64,000 bases of DNA from Pseudanabaena galeata CCNP1313 (GTDB lineage: Bacteria; Cyanobacteriota; Cyanobacteriia; Pseudanabaenales; Pseudanabaenaceae): positions 1,860,001-1,924,000 of the forward strand of contig NZ_CP112874.1 in the NCBI RefSeq assembly GCF_029910235.1, in the 5' to 3' direction. The notes beneath the pieces were generated by a model. That model did not search any database and had not been told where the DNA came from. It worked only from the letters and a program-made list of their open reading frames with translations. Below, in pieces: positions 8,145 to 16,510 of this stretch (positions within the stretch are counted from its first letter, which is position 1; every line of letters begins with the position of its first letter). The position numbers and the translations under genes were made by a program.

Positions 8145-8368
8145 AAAATAAGCAGATCTTTGCCTTGATCTTTCAAGGAGTTGAAGTAAATATTTATATT
8201 CTTTAAAGCAAGAGAAGATGGCATAGCCTTGTGATTTTCCCATCTGTTAAGAGAAGAGAATGATACTCCTAGTTGACTAGCAAACTTTTCTTGAGATAGC
8301 TGCAAATCATGGCGAATAGATTTAATTAAATTTCCAATGTCAGGCTGCTTTAGTCTCTCTATGTTCAT
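8141..8368 (-). CDS. XRE-family transcriptional regulator
   Basis: 75 residues that are almost entirely one helix-turn-helix domain: SIRHDLQLSQEKFASQLGVSF then SLNRWENHKAMPS. It closely parallels the small XRE protein at 13130, including the RW motif in the recognition helix. It starts immediately after the acid phosphatase gene stop and heads a small coupled set, so it probably autoregulates these genes. Confidence 0.75.
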   Translation of the reverse strand: MNIERLKQPDIGNLIKSIRHDLQLSQEKFASQLGVSFSSLNRWENHKAMPSSLALKNINIYFNSLKDQGKDLLIL

Positions 8369-8371
8369 TTT

Positions 8372-9298
8372 TTAACCTTTCCACTTAATTAATGATTCTA
8401 GCCTCTGCATAAATTTTTGAGATGGAGATAGATCCCAATGATTTTTTTTGTTAAATTTCTGAGGATTGTATAAACCATTTTCCCAATCACCATATATCGG
8501 ATTTGGCAAAGTTACATAGGCAGGTTGAAACCCGTCTGGATTTATAACAAGTATCCCCTGCTGCTTTTGAGTTTTGGCAACAAATTCTTTCCTCACTGTA
8601 TTGTCATTTTTAGAGATATCAGCAAAGTCATTGAGGTTATCTCCTATAAAAATGACCACATTATGATTTATTCCATCGACTTTTCCATTAGATACTGCAT
8701 CTATTCGCCACTGTTTTGATGTGTCATTTCTACCATTAATTGTTTTTGTAAATTCACCCTTTAATAAAAGAGTTTGTTCATTTACACCTTCAAAACCTAA
8801 CCTAAGCATATTACGTTTAGTTGAGATTTCTAGATCATTTATTTTACTATTGCCACTACTAACACCTCGATTAGAAACAAAGAAAACTTTACCGCCACTG
8901 GTGTTGATATAGTTTATAAAATCAATGGCTCCGGGAATTGCTAAAGTTTGCTCCGCTTTAATCCATTGATCCCATGTCTTACTCTCAAAACCTTTTTGGC
9001 TGCCAATTAAACTAGCTTGATATGGACTATTGTCTAAGATAGTTTCATCTAGATCGACGATTACGGCAGGCTCACTAATCCCATTGACTAAAGCAGTATT
9101 AAAAGCAACTTTGGCTATATTGAAGGCTTGATAAGCCAACGCTTGATATTCACCAGATTGTTGCATCCAATTCACAGCTAAAATTGATTGATTATTTAGT
9201 TCTAGTTGTGTTATTGCCTTGGGATTGTATGCAATTGCACTGAAGCTAATTGACAGTAAAGCAATAAACATAGTTAGAGAGTATAAAAGTTTTTTCAT
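8372..9298 (-). CDS. HAD acid phosphatase, e(P4) type
   Basis: About 308 residues with a signal peptide (KKLLYSLTMFIALLSISFSAIA). The domain matches the lipoprotein e(P4)/class B-like acid phosphatases: nucleophile motif DLDETILDN, the Thr/Ser motif at FFVSNRG, and the acidic motif GDNLNDFAD. Family members dephosphorylate nucleotides in the periplasm. ATG 9313 is an alternative start overlapping the nuclease stop; ATG 9298 gives the better signal peptide. Being next to a nuclease gene suggests that they act in series on DNA: nuclease first, nucleotidase second. Confidence 0.85.
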   Translation of the reverse strand: MKKLLYSLTMFIALLSISFSAIAYNPKAITQLELNNQSILAVNWMQQSGEYQALAYQAFNIAKVAFNTALVNGISEPAVIVDLDETILDNSPYQASLIGSQKGFESKTWDQWIKAEQTLAIPGAIDFINYINTSGGKVFFVSNRGVSSGNSKINDLEISTKRNMLRLGFEGVNEQTLLLKGEFTKTINGRNDTSKQWRIDAVSNGKVDGINHNVVIFIGDNLNDFADISKNDNTVRKEFVAKTQKQQGILVINPDGFQPAYVTLPNPIYGDWENGLYNPQKFNKKNHWDLSPSQKFMQRLESLIKWKG

Positions 9299-9303
9299 TT
9301 TTC

Positions 9304-9804
9304 TTATTGACATTGTTTTCTTCTAAAGTCCCAAGGGAAGCATATACTTGCCTGATTCCAAAATCCCAGTCTTTTGCTCTTAGCCTGTGCTTCAGATTGG
9401 AGGTATTCATTTTGTGTTTGAACACAGCTAGACAAATAGCGTTGATATACTGGAGCATAACCATTGGCAACCATCTCTACATTTATGAGTACGTTGCCTC
9501 GATATACTTCTGCAACAGTTCTGCCGTATCTGTCTATGTCCGCTACGCGGTATTGAATAGTTGTACCGACAGGAGTGAGTGACTGCATAAATTTGGTAGC
9601 GTTGTCGCCCCAAGGCTTTTGATTAGACTCTGGAGCATCTATACAAGCTAGTCTAATTTTGATGACACCTTGACCAGAATCAGCAGAGATAGTGTCTCCA
9701 TCATGAATTTTAATAACTTTGGCGCTAGATAGATCCTTTAAATTAGTTGCTAATTTATTAGTAGGGGTAACTGAAATAGTAGGTTTGTCTTCAGATCTAG
9801 GCAT
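9304..9804 (-). CDS. Thermonuclease (SNase-like), possibly kinase-fused
   Basis: 166 residues from ATG 9804; TTG 9813 is also possible. It contains the SNase motifs HDGDTISAD, RLACIDAPES and DRYGRTVAEV, so all catalytic residues are present. It has no signal peptide of its own, unlike the paralogue at 3737, and no clear ribosome-binding site. Its frame stays open upstream through an A9 run at the end of the kinase gene, so a -1 slip there would fuse it to the kinase's periplasmic end. That would solve its lack of an export signal; this is inference. Confidence 0.8.
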   Translation of the reverse strand: MPRSEDKPTISVTPTNKLATNLKDLSSAKVIKIHDGDTISADSGQGVIKIRLACIDAPESNQKPWGDNATKFMQSLTPVGTTIQYRVADIDRYGRTVAEVYRGNVLINVEMVANGYAPVYQRYLSSCVQTQNEYLQSEAQAKSKRLGFWNQASICFPWDFRRKQCQ

Positions 9805-9809
9805 GACAG

Positions 9810-12653
9810 TCAATTCAGCATTTTTTTTTGCACAACTCTCAATTGCGTAGGTTGAGTGATCACAATTGAGTTGTTAGACCCAACTTCTTGGACTTTGACT
9901 ACAACTGACATACCTTGAATATCTGTGAGTTTATTACTACCAAATATCTTTTGGACAATCTCCTCATTAACTTTGATGTTATAAACTGTGTTGCTAGCAG
10001 AAAACTTGAATATAAATTCATTACTTACGACTGAAGCACTGTTAATTACTCCCTCAAAAGTCAGAACATTTGTATTACAGCCTAGAAATACAGGACTCTT
10101 ACTGAAGTCAGCACAGACTAAAATTTCCTCAACTCTTTGAGAGATCTTCTGAAATTCAGTGTAATCTGGTTCTGGTTTGTCTCCATAATTGGCTTTTTCT
10201 CTAATATCTTGGGGAGCATTGAGCATTAACTGCCTAATTTGCTCGTAATCTGACGCAGATAAGTTCGGCGAAGCATATACCCCTGCTCCGGGAATATCTC
10301 TACTGACATGAATAATGCGAATGGTAGGGTCATCTTTTCTTATAGAGTCTCCAATAGCTGCTGAGCCAACGTCTACTTTCCCCTCTTTAACTAGCTTGAT
10401 AATAGCCGTACCCCTATTTCCTACATTTGCAGTTATGGATTTCCCATAGAGGTCATAAACAGGCATATAAAAACTAGATGCGGACGAGAATGATCCCAGC
10501 CCCACTCTCGTATTGGCTTGAATATCTTTGAGCGATAGAATATTGCTATCTGCTCTTACAAATAGACCAGCTTGATAAGAACTGGAATTAGGGAACATTC
10601 CTGTAATATGCCTGTAGTTATTTTCTTTGGCTGACACAGAGAGTATAGGAGAGTTGGTAAATGCAATGTCCCACTGCTTAGATTCCATACGTTTTTCTGC
10701 TTCTTGATAAGCTAAGGTTGAATCGCCATTGATCCGCACCTTAACTTTTTTCCCTTGTAAAAAATCAAAATAATTTTCAGGTACTGCTTTAGCTTCTAAG
10801 AAATCAGCTAATCCCTGCAAATCCTCGGGTTTCCACAGTGTCCCAATTGTGATCTCGGTCTTACTCAGTTTTGCACTGGTAAGATAAGGCAAAGAATAGA
10901 TAATACCCAGACCAACAGTAAAGACACCGACTACGCAGCTAATCAAAATTGGGATGCCTAATTTTTTCTTGGATTTGGTCGGCTTCACTTGTTTAGGGGA
11001 TGAGATCTTGGTCTTTGGCAAAGTCTGTTGTTGCCTAGAGTCTGGAAACGGATCTGAGAAATCTTTGCTAGATTGACGTAGTGTTGATTTATTGTCTTGG
11101 CTGTAAGATGGTGGTGACTGAATAGGAACAGACGGATTGACAGGCGCTTTTTCCCAACTTACCAAGGTATCAAAGGCTTCGATAGCATTTGCATATCTAT
11201 CCTTATAGTCATCACAAATCATCTTCAAAAGAATAGCTTTAAATTCACTACTGATATTGTCCATATCTGTTACTAACTGATATGGAGTTCTGCTGTTATC
11301 CAAATCATTAACTCTCTTGCCATACAATGCTTCAATAGCAATAATGCCTACTGCGTAAACATCACAACTAGGGAGAATATAGCCTCGAGTTTGTTGTTCG
11401 GGAGACATATATCCTCTTGTCCCCATAACCGAGCCTTGACTATTGCTTTCATCTACGATTTGTTTTACAGCACCGAAATCAATCAATACAATTTTATTGT
11501 CATCTGCTCTACGAATTAAGTTATCTGGTTTTACATCTCTATGAACAATTGCCTTGCCATGTAAACTCTTATCATGGATGTATTTTAAAGGAGACAAAAT
11601 ATCCTTAACTAAACCCAATACATCCTTTTCTTCCCATTTTTGATTAGATTCTATTTTGCTACTTAACTCTTCGGCAAGTGTATAGCCAGCAATATAATCC
11701 TGAACTATAAAAAAGCGACCTCTTTCTTCAAAAAATGCTTGCAAAGATGGAATTTCAGGATGCTTAATCTGGCTTAATACGGAAGCCTCCTGATTAAATA
11801 AGTTTTTTGCTCTTTCCGAGATGTTGCTAGTTCTACCAGTTGAACTATACATAGATGGACTTAGCTCTTTAACAACACAAAGAGCATTATTTGGTTTGTC
11901 CAAATCTTCAGCTATGTAAGTAACACCAAAACTACCTGAACCTAGTTTTTCTCCAATCTTATAACGACTTCTAATAATTTCACCACTGCTCAAGCTTTGA
12001 TCATCATCAGAACTAGAAACAAAATCTTCGATGATTTCTATTTTTTCTTTGATCAAATCTTCTCTGGATAATTGCTCATCTAGAATACTTGGATCAGAAA
12101 TTGTTCGAGAAGCAATTTGCGCCAGATTATTTTGCAATTCATCAGAAGAGTCTACATAGTCTCTGATTTGCTGACTAACAGAGAAAGCCTTTTGAGTATC
12201 TGTATCATCAACTTTATTCACAGTTTCCATGGGGATCTGATAGCGTGGCAGTTCACCTTCAGGCTTATCCAAAGAAAACTTGTAATGATACCAAACAGCA
12301 ATTTTATGAAGCTGGCGTACATGTTTAAAAGCTCTAATAGGCTCAACTTCGAGACTCTCATGTGTTGCCAAGTTGCCATATTTTCTGATCGCAGTAAAAA
12401 GATAGAAAATCTCTTTGCCGACTATATTTTTTTGGCGTAACTTATTTAAAACTGTATAAAATGGTGTTTTCTTAGGAACTGTATATCCTGATGCTGATAG
12501 AGCATACTTGGCGATTAGCTCACAACACTTACGAGCGACCATGTGAGCAGTTTCAGGATCAGATAGGCAATATTGTTCGGCAGATGTAGCGTATTTTGCA
12601 ATATCTTGCTGTTCGAGGAATTGAAAATTCTGGCTGATTTCTCTATTAGTCAT
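9810..12653 (-). CDS. Transmembrane Ser/Thr kinase with HEPN and PBP domains
   Basis: 947 residues in four parts. Residues 1-130 resemble DUF4145/HEPN, with R90..N94..H98 in RKYGNLATH. Residues 231-505 are a Hanks-type kinase: GSGSFGV loop, Lys262, HRD at 371-373, DFG at 392-394, GTRGYMSPEQ activation segment. A membrane helix lies at 566-591. Residues 600-845 resemble a PhnD-type periplasmic binding protein, followed by a beta-rich tail. The layout suggests a sensor outside and a kinase and HEPN domain inside. The stop overlaps the nuclease start region, and phosphatase and XRE genes follow on the same strand. Confidence 0.85.
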   Translation of the reverse strand: MTNREISQNFQFLEQQDIAKYATSAEQYCLSDPETAHMVARKCCELIAKYALSASGYTVPKKTPFYTVLNKLRQKNIVGKEIFYLFTAIRKYGNLATHESLEVEPIRAFKHVRQLHKIAVWYHYKFSLDKPEGELPRYQIPMETVNKVDDTDTQKAFSVSQQIRDYVDSSDELQNNLAQIASRTISDPSILDEQLSREDLIKEKIEIIEDFVSSSDDDQSLSSGEIIRSRYKIGEKLGSGSFGVTYIAEDLDKPNNALCVVKELSPSMYSSTGRTSNISERAKNLFNQEASVLSQIKHPEIPSLQAFFEERGRFFIVQDYIAGYTLAEELSSKIESNQKWEEKDVLGLVKDILSPLKYIHDKSLHGKAIVHRDVKPDNLIRRADDNKIVLIDFGAVKQIVDESNSQGSVMGTRGYMSPEQQTRGYILPSCDVYAVGIIAIEALYGKRVNDLDNSRTPYQLVTDMDNISSEFKAILLKMICDDYKDRYANAIEAFDTLVSWEKAPVNPSVPIQSPPSYSQDNKSTLRQSSKDFSDPFPDSRQQQTLPKTKISSPKQVKPTKSKKKLGIPILISCVVGVFTVGLGIIYSLPYLTSAKLSKTEITIGTLWKPEDLQGLADFLEAKAVPENYFDFLQGKKVKVRINGDSTLAYQEAEKRMESKQWDIAFTNSPILSVSAKENNYRHITGMFPNSSSYQAGLFVRADSNILSLKDIQANTRVGLGSFSSASSFYMPVYDLYGKSITANVGNRGTAIIKLVKEGKVDVGSAAIGDSIRKDDPTIRIIHVSRDIPGAGVYASPNLSASDYEQIRQLMLNAPQDIREKANYGDKPEPDYTEFQKISQRVEEILVCADFSKSPVFLGCNTNVLTFEGVINSASVVSNEFIFKFSASNTVYNIKVNEEIVQKIFGSNKLTDIQGMSVVVKVQEVGSNNSIVITQPTQLRVVQKKMLN
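9821..9829 (-). other. A9 run, candidate slippage site
   Basis: Nine consecutive T on the plus strand (A9 in the mRNA) sit five codons before the kinase stop. A shift of -1 moves ribosomes or polymerase into the nuclease frame, which has no stop codon between the run and the nuclease domain. Confidence 0.5.
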
Positions 12654-13129
12654 TGGCTAATTTACGCAAGTATATTATTTGTAAACTCTCAAGACGGGGA
12701 CGCAGGCAGTGCGTTTGAGACTCATTAAATGACCTAATGTCAGAGGAATCTGTATTAGACCATCTTGAAATAACCATTTCTTGCCACCCCCCCTAAACAC
12801 TACAATTATGTGTTTCAAAACAAATATATCAAACTCTATAGCTAGTGACATAAATAAATATAAACTTTTCGTGTTTATTCAGCCGAAAAAATCATGTCAA
12901 GATAGTCTTTGCGTCTTGGATTACGCAACATATACCAAGATTCGTATGCTCAATTTTTTTTGCTAGAGGTATTCGTCAGTTAATAGGGGATTTTGCTTAA
13001 AAAGTACATCACATAGCATCAAAAGAGATTTAGCTTAAATAATCCATTTCATAAACATTGCTTTTTTGTTACATCAAACATAATAAACATCTGATACATT
13101 AAGTAAAACACTTGATAAATTTCGCTGTC
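12654..13129. other. Intergenic, AT-rich
   Basis: No convincing gene or RNA. It separates the minus-strand kinase operon from the plus-strand restriction cluster and should hold divergent promoters; I could not assign them. Confidence 0.4.
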
Positions 13130-13351
13130 ATGAAGTTACAGGTAAAAAATTATGCAAACTTGATTGAAGCACTACAAAGTAGACTCGACCTAAATCAAGT
13201 TCAATTGGCTCAACGGGTAGGGACAACGCCTTTATCGCTCAGTCGCTGGAAGAATGGACATACTACACCTTCACCTATGGCGATCGCTTTGTTAAAGCAA
13301 GCGGTCAATGACTTAGGTGATCGGGGGACAGATTTACAAAAGTATTTCTAG
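13130..13351 (+). CDS. XRE-family transcriptional regulator
   Basis: 73 residues from ATG 13130. One helix-turn-helix domain (LDLNQVQLAQRVGTTPLSLSRWKNG) fills most of the protein. It resembles the regulator at 8141. It precedes the restriction genes by about 90 bases that contain two head-to-tail copies of GTTCTAGTGGAAAA, so it may be a controller protein for the restriction-modification set. Confidence 0.75.
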   Translation: MKLQVKNYANLIEALQSRLDLNQVQLAQRVGTTPLSLSRWKNGHTTPSPMAIALLKQAVNDLGDRGTDLQKYF

Positions 13352-13403
13352 ACTCTCGTTGTAGAGATTATTTTTTTGTGCGATCGCATATCAGATGATA
13401 TCG

Positions 13404-13435
13404 GTTCTAGTGGAAAATTTGGTTCTAGTGGAAAA
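13404..13435 (+). repeat. Two tandem copies of GTTCTAGTGGAAAA
   Basis: Exact copies at 13404-13417 and 13422-13435, eight bases before the GTG start of the restriction subunit. Part of the element-wide motif family. Confidence 0.8.
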
Positions 13436-13442
13436 AGTTTAA

Positions 13443-16400
13443 GTGGCACAGCAATTCTTTGAAAAGCCCATTCTCAATTCTCCCTATGAGATCCCTTCAC
13501 AGCATTGGGAGCTAGATAAATCTGGACAACCAACTCACCAATTAATCAAAAGTCGCAGACCTGCGGAATTTATTAGTCCGATTCCTAAGCCCAGAAAGCA
13601 AAAGTTTAATCAGGGTGAATTGCTTGCTGAACAGGATATTTCAAATAATCGCCAAACCTATGCGACATCTTTGTTTATCAATAGTGTGCGCGAAAAAGTC
13701 AGTGAATGGCGCAAGATTGTTAGTCCTGAAAAATGGCAGGTTAGCCCAGAAACAGCAAGGCTTTTACAACATTGGCGACATTACGATTTTCATGGGGTTA
13801 GACCGTTCTTTTGTCAGCTAGAAGCAATAGAAACCGCAATTTGGTTAGCTGAAGTTGCACCCCTCAGTAAGCAAGGTCAAAACTTCATTGAGCAAATCAC
13901 AACAGCAAATAAAGACGCAAATCCTGAAATATGGCGAGTTGCTTTAAAACTAGCGACAGGGGCAGGTAAAACAACAGTCATGGCAATGTTGATCGCATGG
14001 CAGACCATCAATGCTGCGCGTCATCCATCCAGTAAGAAGTTTACACGCGGATTTCTAGTTGTTACTCCTGGCATTACGATCCGCGATCGCTTGCAAATAT
14101 TGCAACCTAATCATCCTGATAACTACTACAGCAACCGTGAGTTAGTCCCTAGCGATATGTTAGGGGATATAGCCAAAGCGAAGATTGTAATTACGAATTA
14201 CCACGCATTTAAACTGCGAGAGCGTTGGGAAATTGCTGCAAATACTCGCAAACTATTACAGGGCAGGGATGAACCACTGCAAACCCTAGAAACTGAAGGG
14301 CAGATGCTGCAAAGGGTTATGCCCGACTTAATGGGGATGAAAAATGTTTTAGTGATCAATGATGAAGCTCACCATTGCTATCGTGAAAAGCCTGATAACG
14401 ATGAAATAGATGATCTCAAGGGTGATGACAAGGACGAAGCCAAGAAAAACAACGAGGCTGCAAGACTTTGGATTTCTGGCATTGAAATAGTCAAGCGCAA
14501 GCTCGGAGTCGATAGGGTATATGACCTATCAGCCACCCCATTTTTTCTAAGAGGATCTGGCTATGCCGAAGGTACTTTATTTCCTTGGACAGTTAGTGAC
14601 TTTTCGCTCATGGATGCGATCGAGTGTGGCATTGTCAAACTGCCCCGTGTGCCTGTATCTGACAATGTGCCAAATGAAGATATGCCCAAGCTTCGTAACC
14701 TTTGGGAGCATATCCGTAAAAAAATGCCCAAGAAAGGCAGAGGTTCGGGAGGCAGTTTAGATCCTTTGAGCTTACCGTCTGAATTGCAAACGGCTCTTGA
14801 TGCACTGTATGGACATTACAAGAAGACCTATGACCAGTGGCAAGAAACGGGTATTAGAGTCCCACCTGTGTTTATCGTAGTTTGTAATAACACATCGACA
14901 TCTAAGTTAGTCCATGACTTTATCTCTGGTTTTCACCGAGAAATAGATGATGAAACCACATACCACGCTGGCAGACTAGAGCTATTTCGTAACTATGACG
15001 AGTTCGGTAATCGTCTAGCCAGACCACGAACCCTCTTAATTGACAGTGAGCAGTTAGAGTCAGGTGATGCTTTAGATAGCAATTTTCGAGAAATGGCATC
15101 CGATGAAATCGATCGCTTTCGCCGCGAGTTAGCCCAACGCAAAGGTTCAGCAGAAGTGGAAAAACTGACCGATCAAGACTTGCTGCGAGAGGTAATGAAC
15201 ACTGTCGGTAAAGAAGGTAAGTTAGGTGAGTCAATTCGTTGTGTCGTCTCAGTTTCCATGCTTACGGAAGGATGGGATACCAATACCGTAACCCACGTTC
15301 TAGGAGTTCGTGCATTTGGTACGCAATTACTTTGTGAACAGGTCATCGGTCGTGCTTTGCGGCGCTATTCCTATGAACTCAATGACGAGGGTTTGTTTGA
15401 TGTGGAATACGCCGATGTGTTGGGGATTCCTTTTGACTTCACGGCAAAGCCTGTTATTGCTAAGTCCAAACCACCAAAGAACACAATTCATGTCGAAGCA
15501 GTCAGTCCCGATCGCGATGAATTAGAAATCACATTTCCCCGTGTCGAAGGTTATCGCGTGGAATTGCCAGAAGAAAAGTTGACAGCAGTATTTAATCCAG
15601 ATTCAGTCCTAGAACTTAATCCCCAACTTGTAGGGGCAACGGTTACGCAAAATTCAGGCATCATCGGTGAAGCAGTGGAGTTAAATGTCAAACATTTAGA
15701 CAGTGTTCGCCAATCGACGGTTTTGTTTCATGTGACTAAGCATTTGCTTTACAACAAATACCGTGACCCTGGGGAAGAGCCAAAAATGCACCTCTTTGGT
15801 CAACTCAAGCGGATTGTCAGGCAGTGGCTAGACGGAGGCTATTGTCGGTGTACTGGTGGCACATATATCGCTCAGTTGCTATATCAAGACATTGCAAATA
15901 TGGCTTGCGATCGCATCAAAGCAGCAATCACAGAGACAATGATTGGCGATCGCCCAATAAAAGCAATTCTTGACGCTTATAACCCCACAGGCTCAACTAG
16001 TCATGTCAGTTTTAACACCTCAAAACAGACTCTATGGAAGACAGCACCCAACAAAAGTCATGTCAATTGGGTAGTTTGCGATAGCGATTGGGAATCTGAA
16101 TTTGCCCGTGTTGCCGAATCTCATCCCAGAGTCCGCAGTTATGTCAAAAATCAAGGCTTAGGTTTAGAAGTTCCCTATCTCAATGGCTCAACTCAGCGCC
16201 GCTATATCCCAGATTTCATCGTACAGATCGATGATGGACACGATGACTTAATGAATTTAATAGTCGAAATAAAAGGGTATCGCGGCGAAGATGCTAAGGA
16301 CAAAGCCAATACGATGAAAACTTACTGGATTCCAGGGGTGAATAATTTAGGCAAGTTCGGACGTTGGCAATTTGCAGAATTTACATCAGTATTTGAGATT

Positions 16401-16457
16401 GACTCAGATTTTCACAAGCTAGTTGATACTTTAGTACAAATCGGCTCAAGTGCTTGA
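13443..16457 (+). CDS. Type III-like restriction endonuclease subunit
   Basis: 1004 residues from GTG 13443. The N-terminus (FFEKPILNSPYEIPSQHWELD) is typical of the BPTD_3080-type restriction helicases related to type III Res. Walker A ATGAGKTT lies at 171-178, the helicase box DEAH at 307-310, and SATPF follows as motif III. A C-terminal PD-(D/E)XK-like nuclease is suggested by PDFIVQIDDG...IVEIKGYR near the end. It translocates on and cuts unmethylated DNA together with the methyltransferase encoded 50 bases downstream. Confidence 0.88.
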   Translation: MAQQFFEKPILNSPYEIPSQHWELDKSGQPTHQLIKSRRPAEFISPIPKPRKQKFNQGELLAEQDISNNRQTYATSLFINSVREKVSEWRKIVSPEKWQVSPETARLLQHWRHYDFHGVRPFFCQLEAIETAIWLAEVAPLSKQGQNFIEQITTANKDANPEIWRVALKLATGAGKTTVMAMLIAWQTINAARHPSSKKFTRGFLVVTPGITIRDRLQILQPNHPDNYYSNRELVPSDMLGDIAKAKIVITNYHAFKLRERWEIAANTRKLLQGRDEPLQTLETEGQMLQRVMPDLMGMKNVLVINDEAHHCYREKPDNDEIDDLKGDDKDEAKKNNEAARLWISGIEIVKRKLGVDRVYDLSATPFFLRGSGYAEGTLFPWTVSDFSLMDAIECGIVKLPRVPVSDNVPNEDMPKLRNLWEHIRKKMPKKGRGSGGSLDPLSLPSELQTALDALYGHYKKTYDQWQETGIRVPPVFIVVCNNTSTSKLVHDFISGFHREIDDETTYHAGRLELFRNYDEFGNRLARPRTLLIDSEQLESGDALDSNFREMASDEIDRFRRELAQRKGSAEVEKLTDQDLLREVMNTVGKEGKLGESIRCVVSVSMLTEGWDTNTVTHVLGVRAFGTQLLCEQVIGRALRRYSYELNDEGLFDVEYADVLGIPFDFTAKPVIAKSKPPKNTIHVEAVSPDRDELEITFPRVEGYRVELPEEKLTAVFNPDSVLELNPQLVGATVTQNSGIIGEAVELNVKHLDSVRQSTVLFHVTKHLLYNKYRDPGEEPKMHLFGQLKRIVRQWLDGGYCRCTGGTYIAQLLYQDIANMACDRIKAAITETMIGDRPIKAILDAYNPTGSTSHVSFNTSKQTLWKTAPNKSHVNWVVCDSDWESEFARVAESHPRVRSYVKNQGLGLEVPYLNGSTQRRYIPDFIVQIDDGHDDLMNLIVEIKGYRGEDAKDKANTMKTYWIPGVNNLGKFGRWQFAEFTSVFEIDSDFHKLVDTLVQIGSSA

Positions 16458-16510
16458 TGATTAAAGCTTTTAAGTAATTCTATCCAGTCAATATTTCGCA
16501 AATTAAAATC

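Noticed and set aside
12781-12966. 61-codon frame in the kinase-XRE spacer
   Set aside because: AT-rich, no ribosome site and no recognisable protein features.
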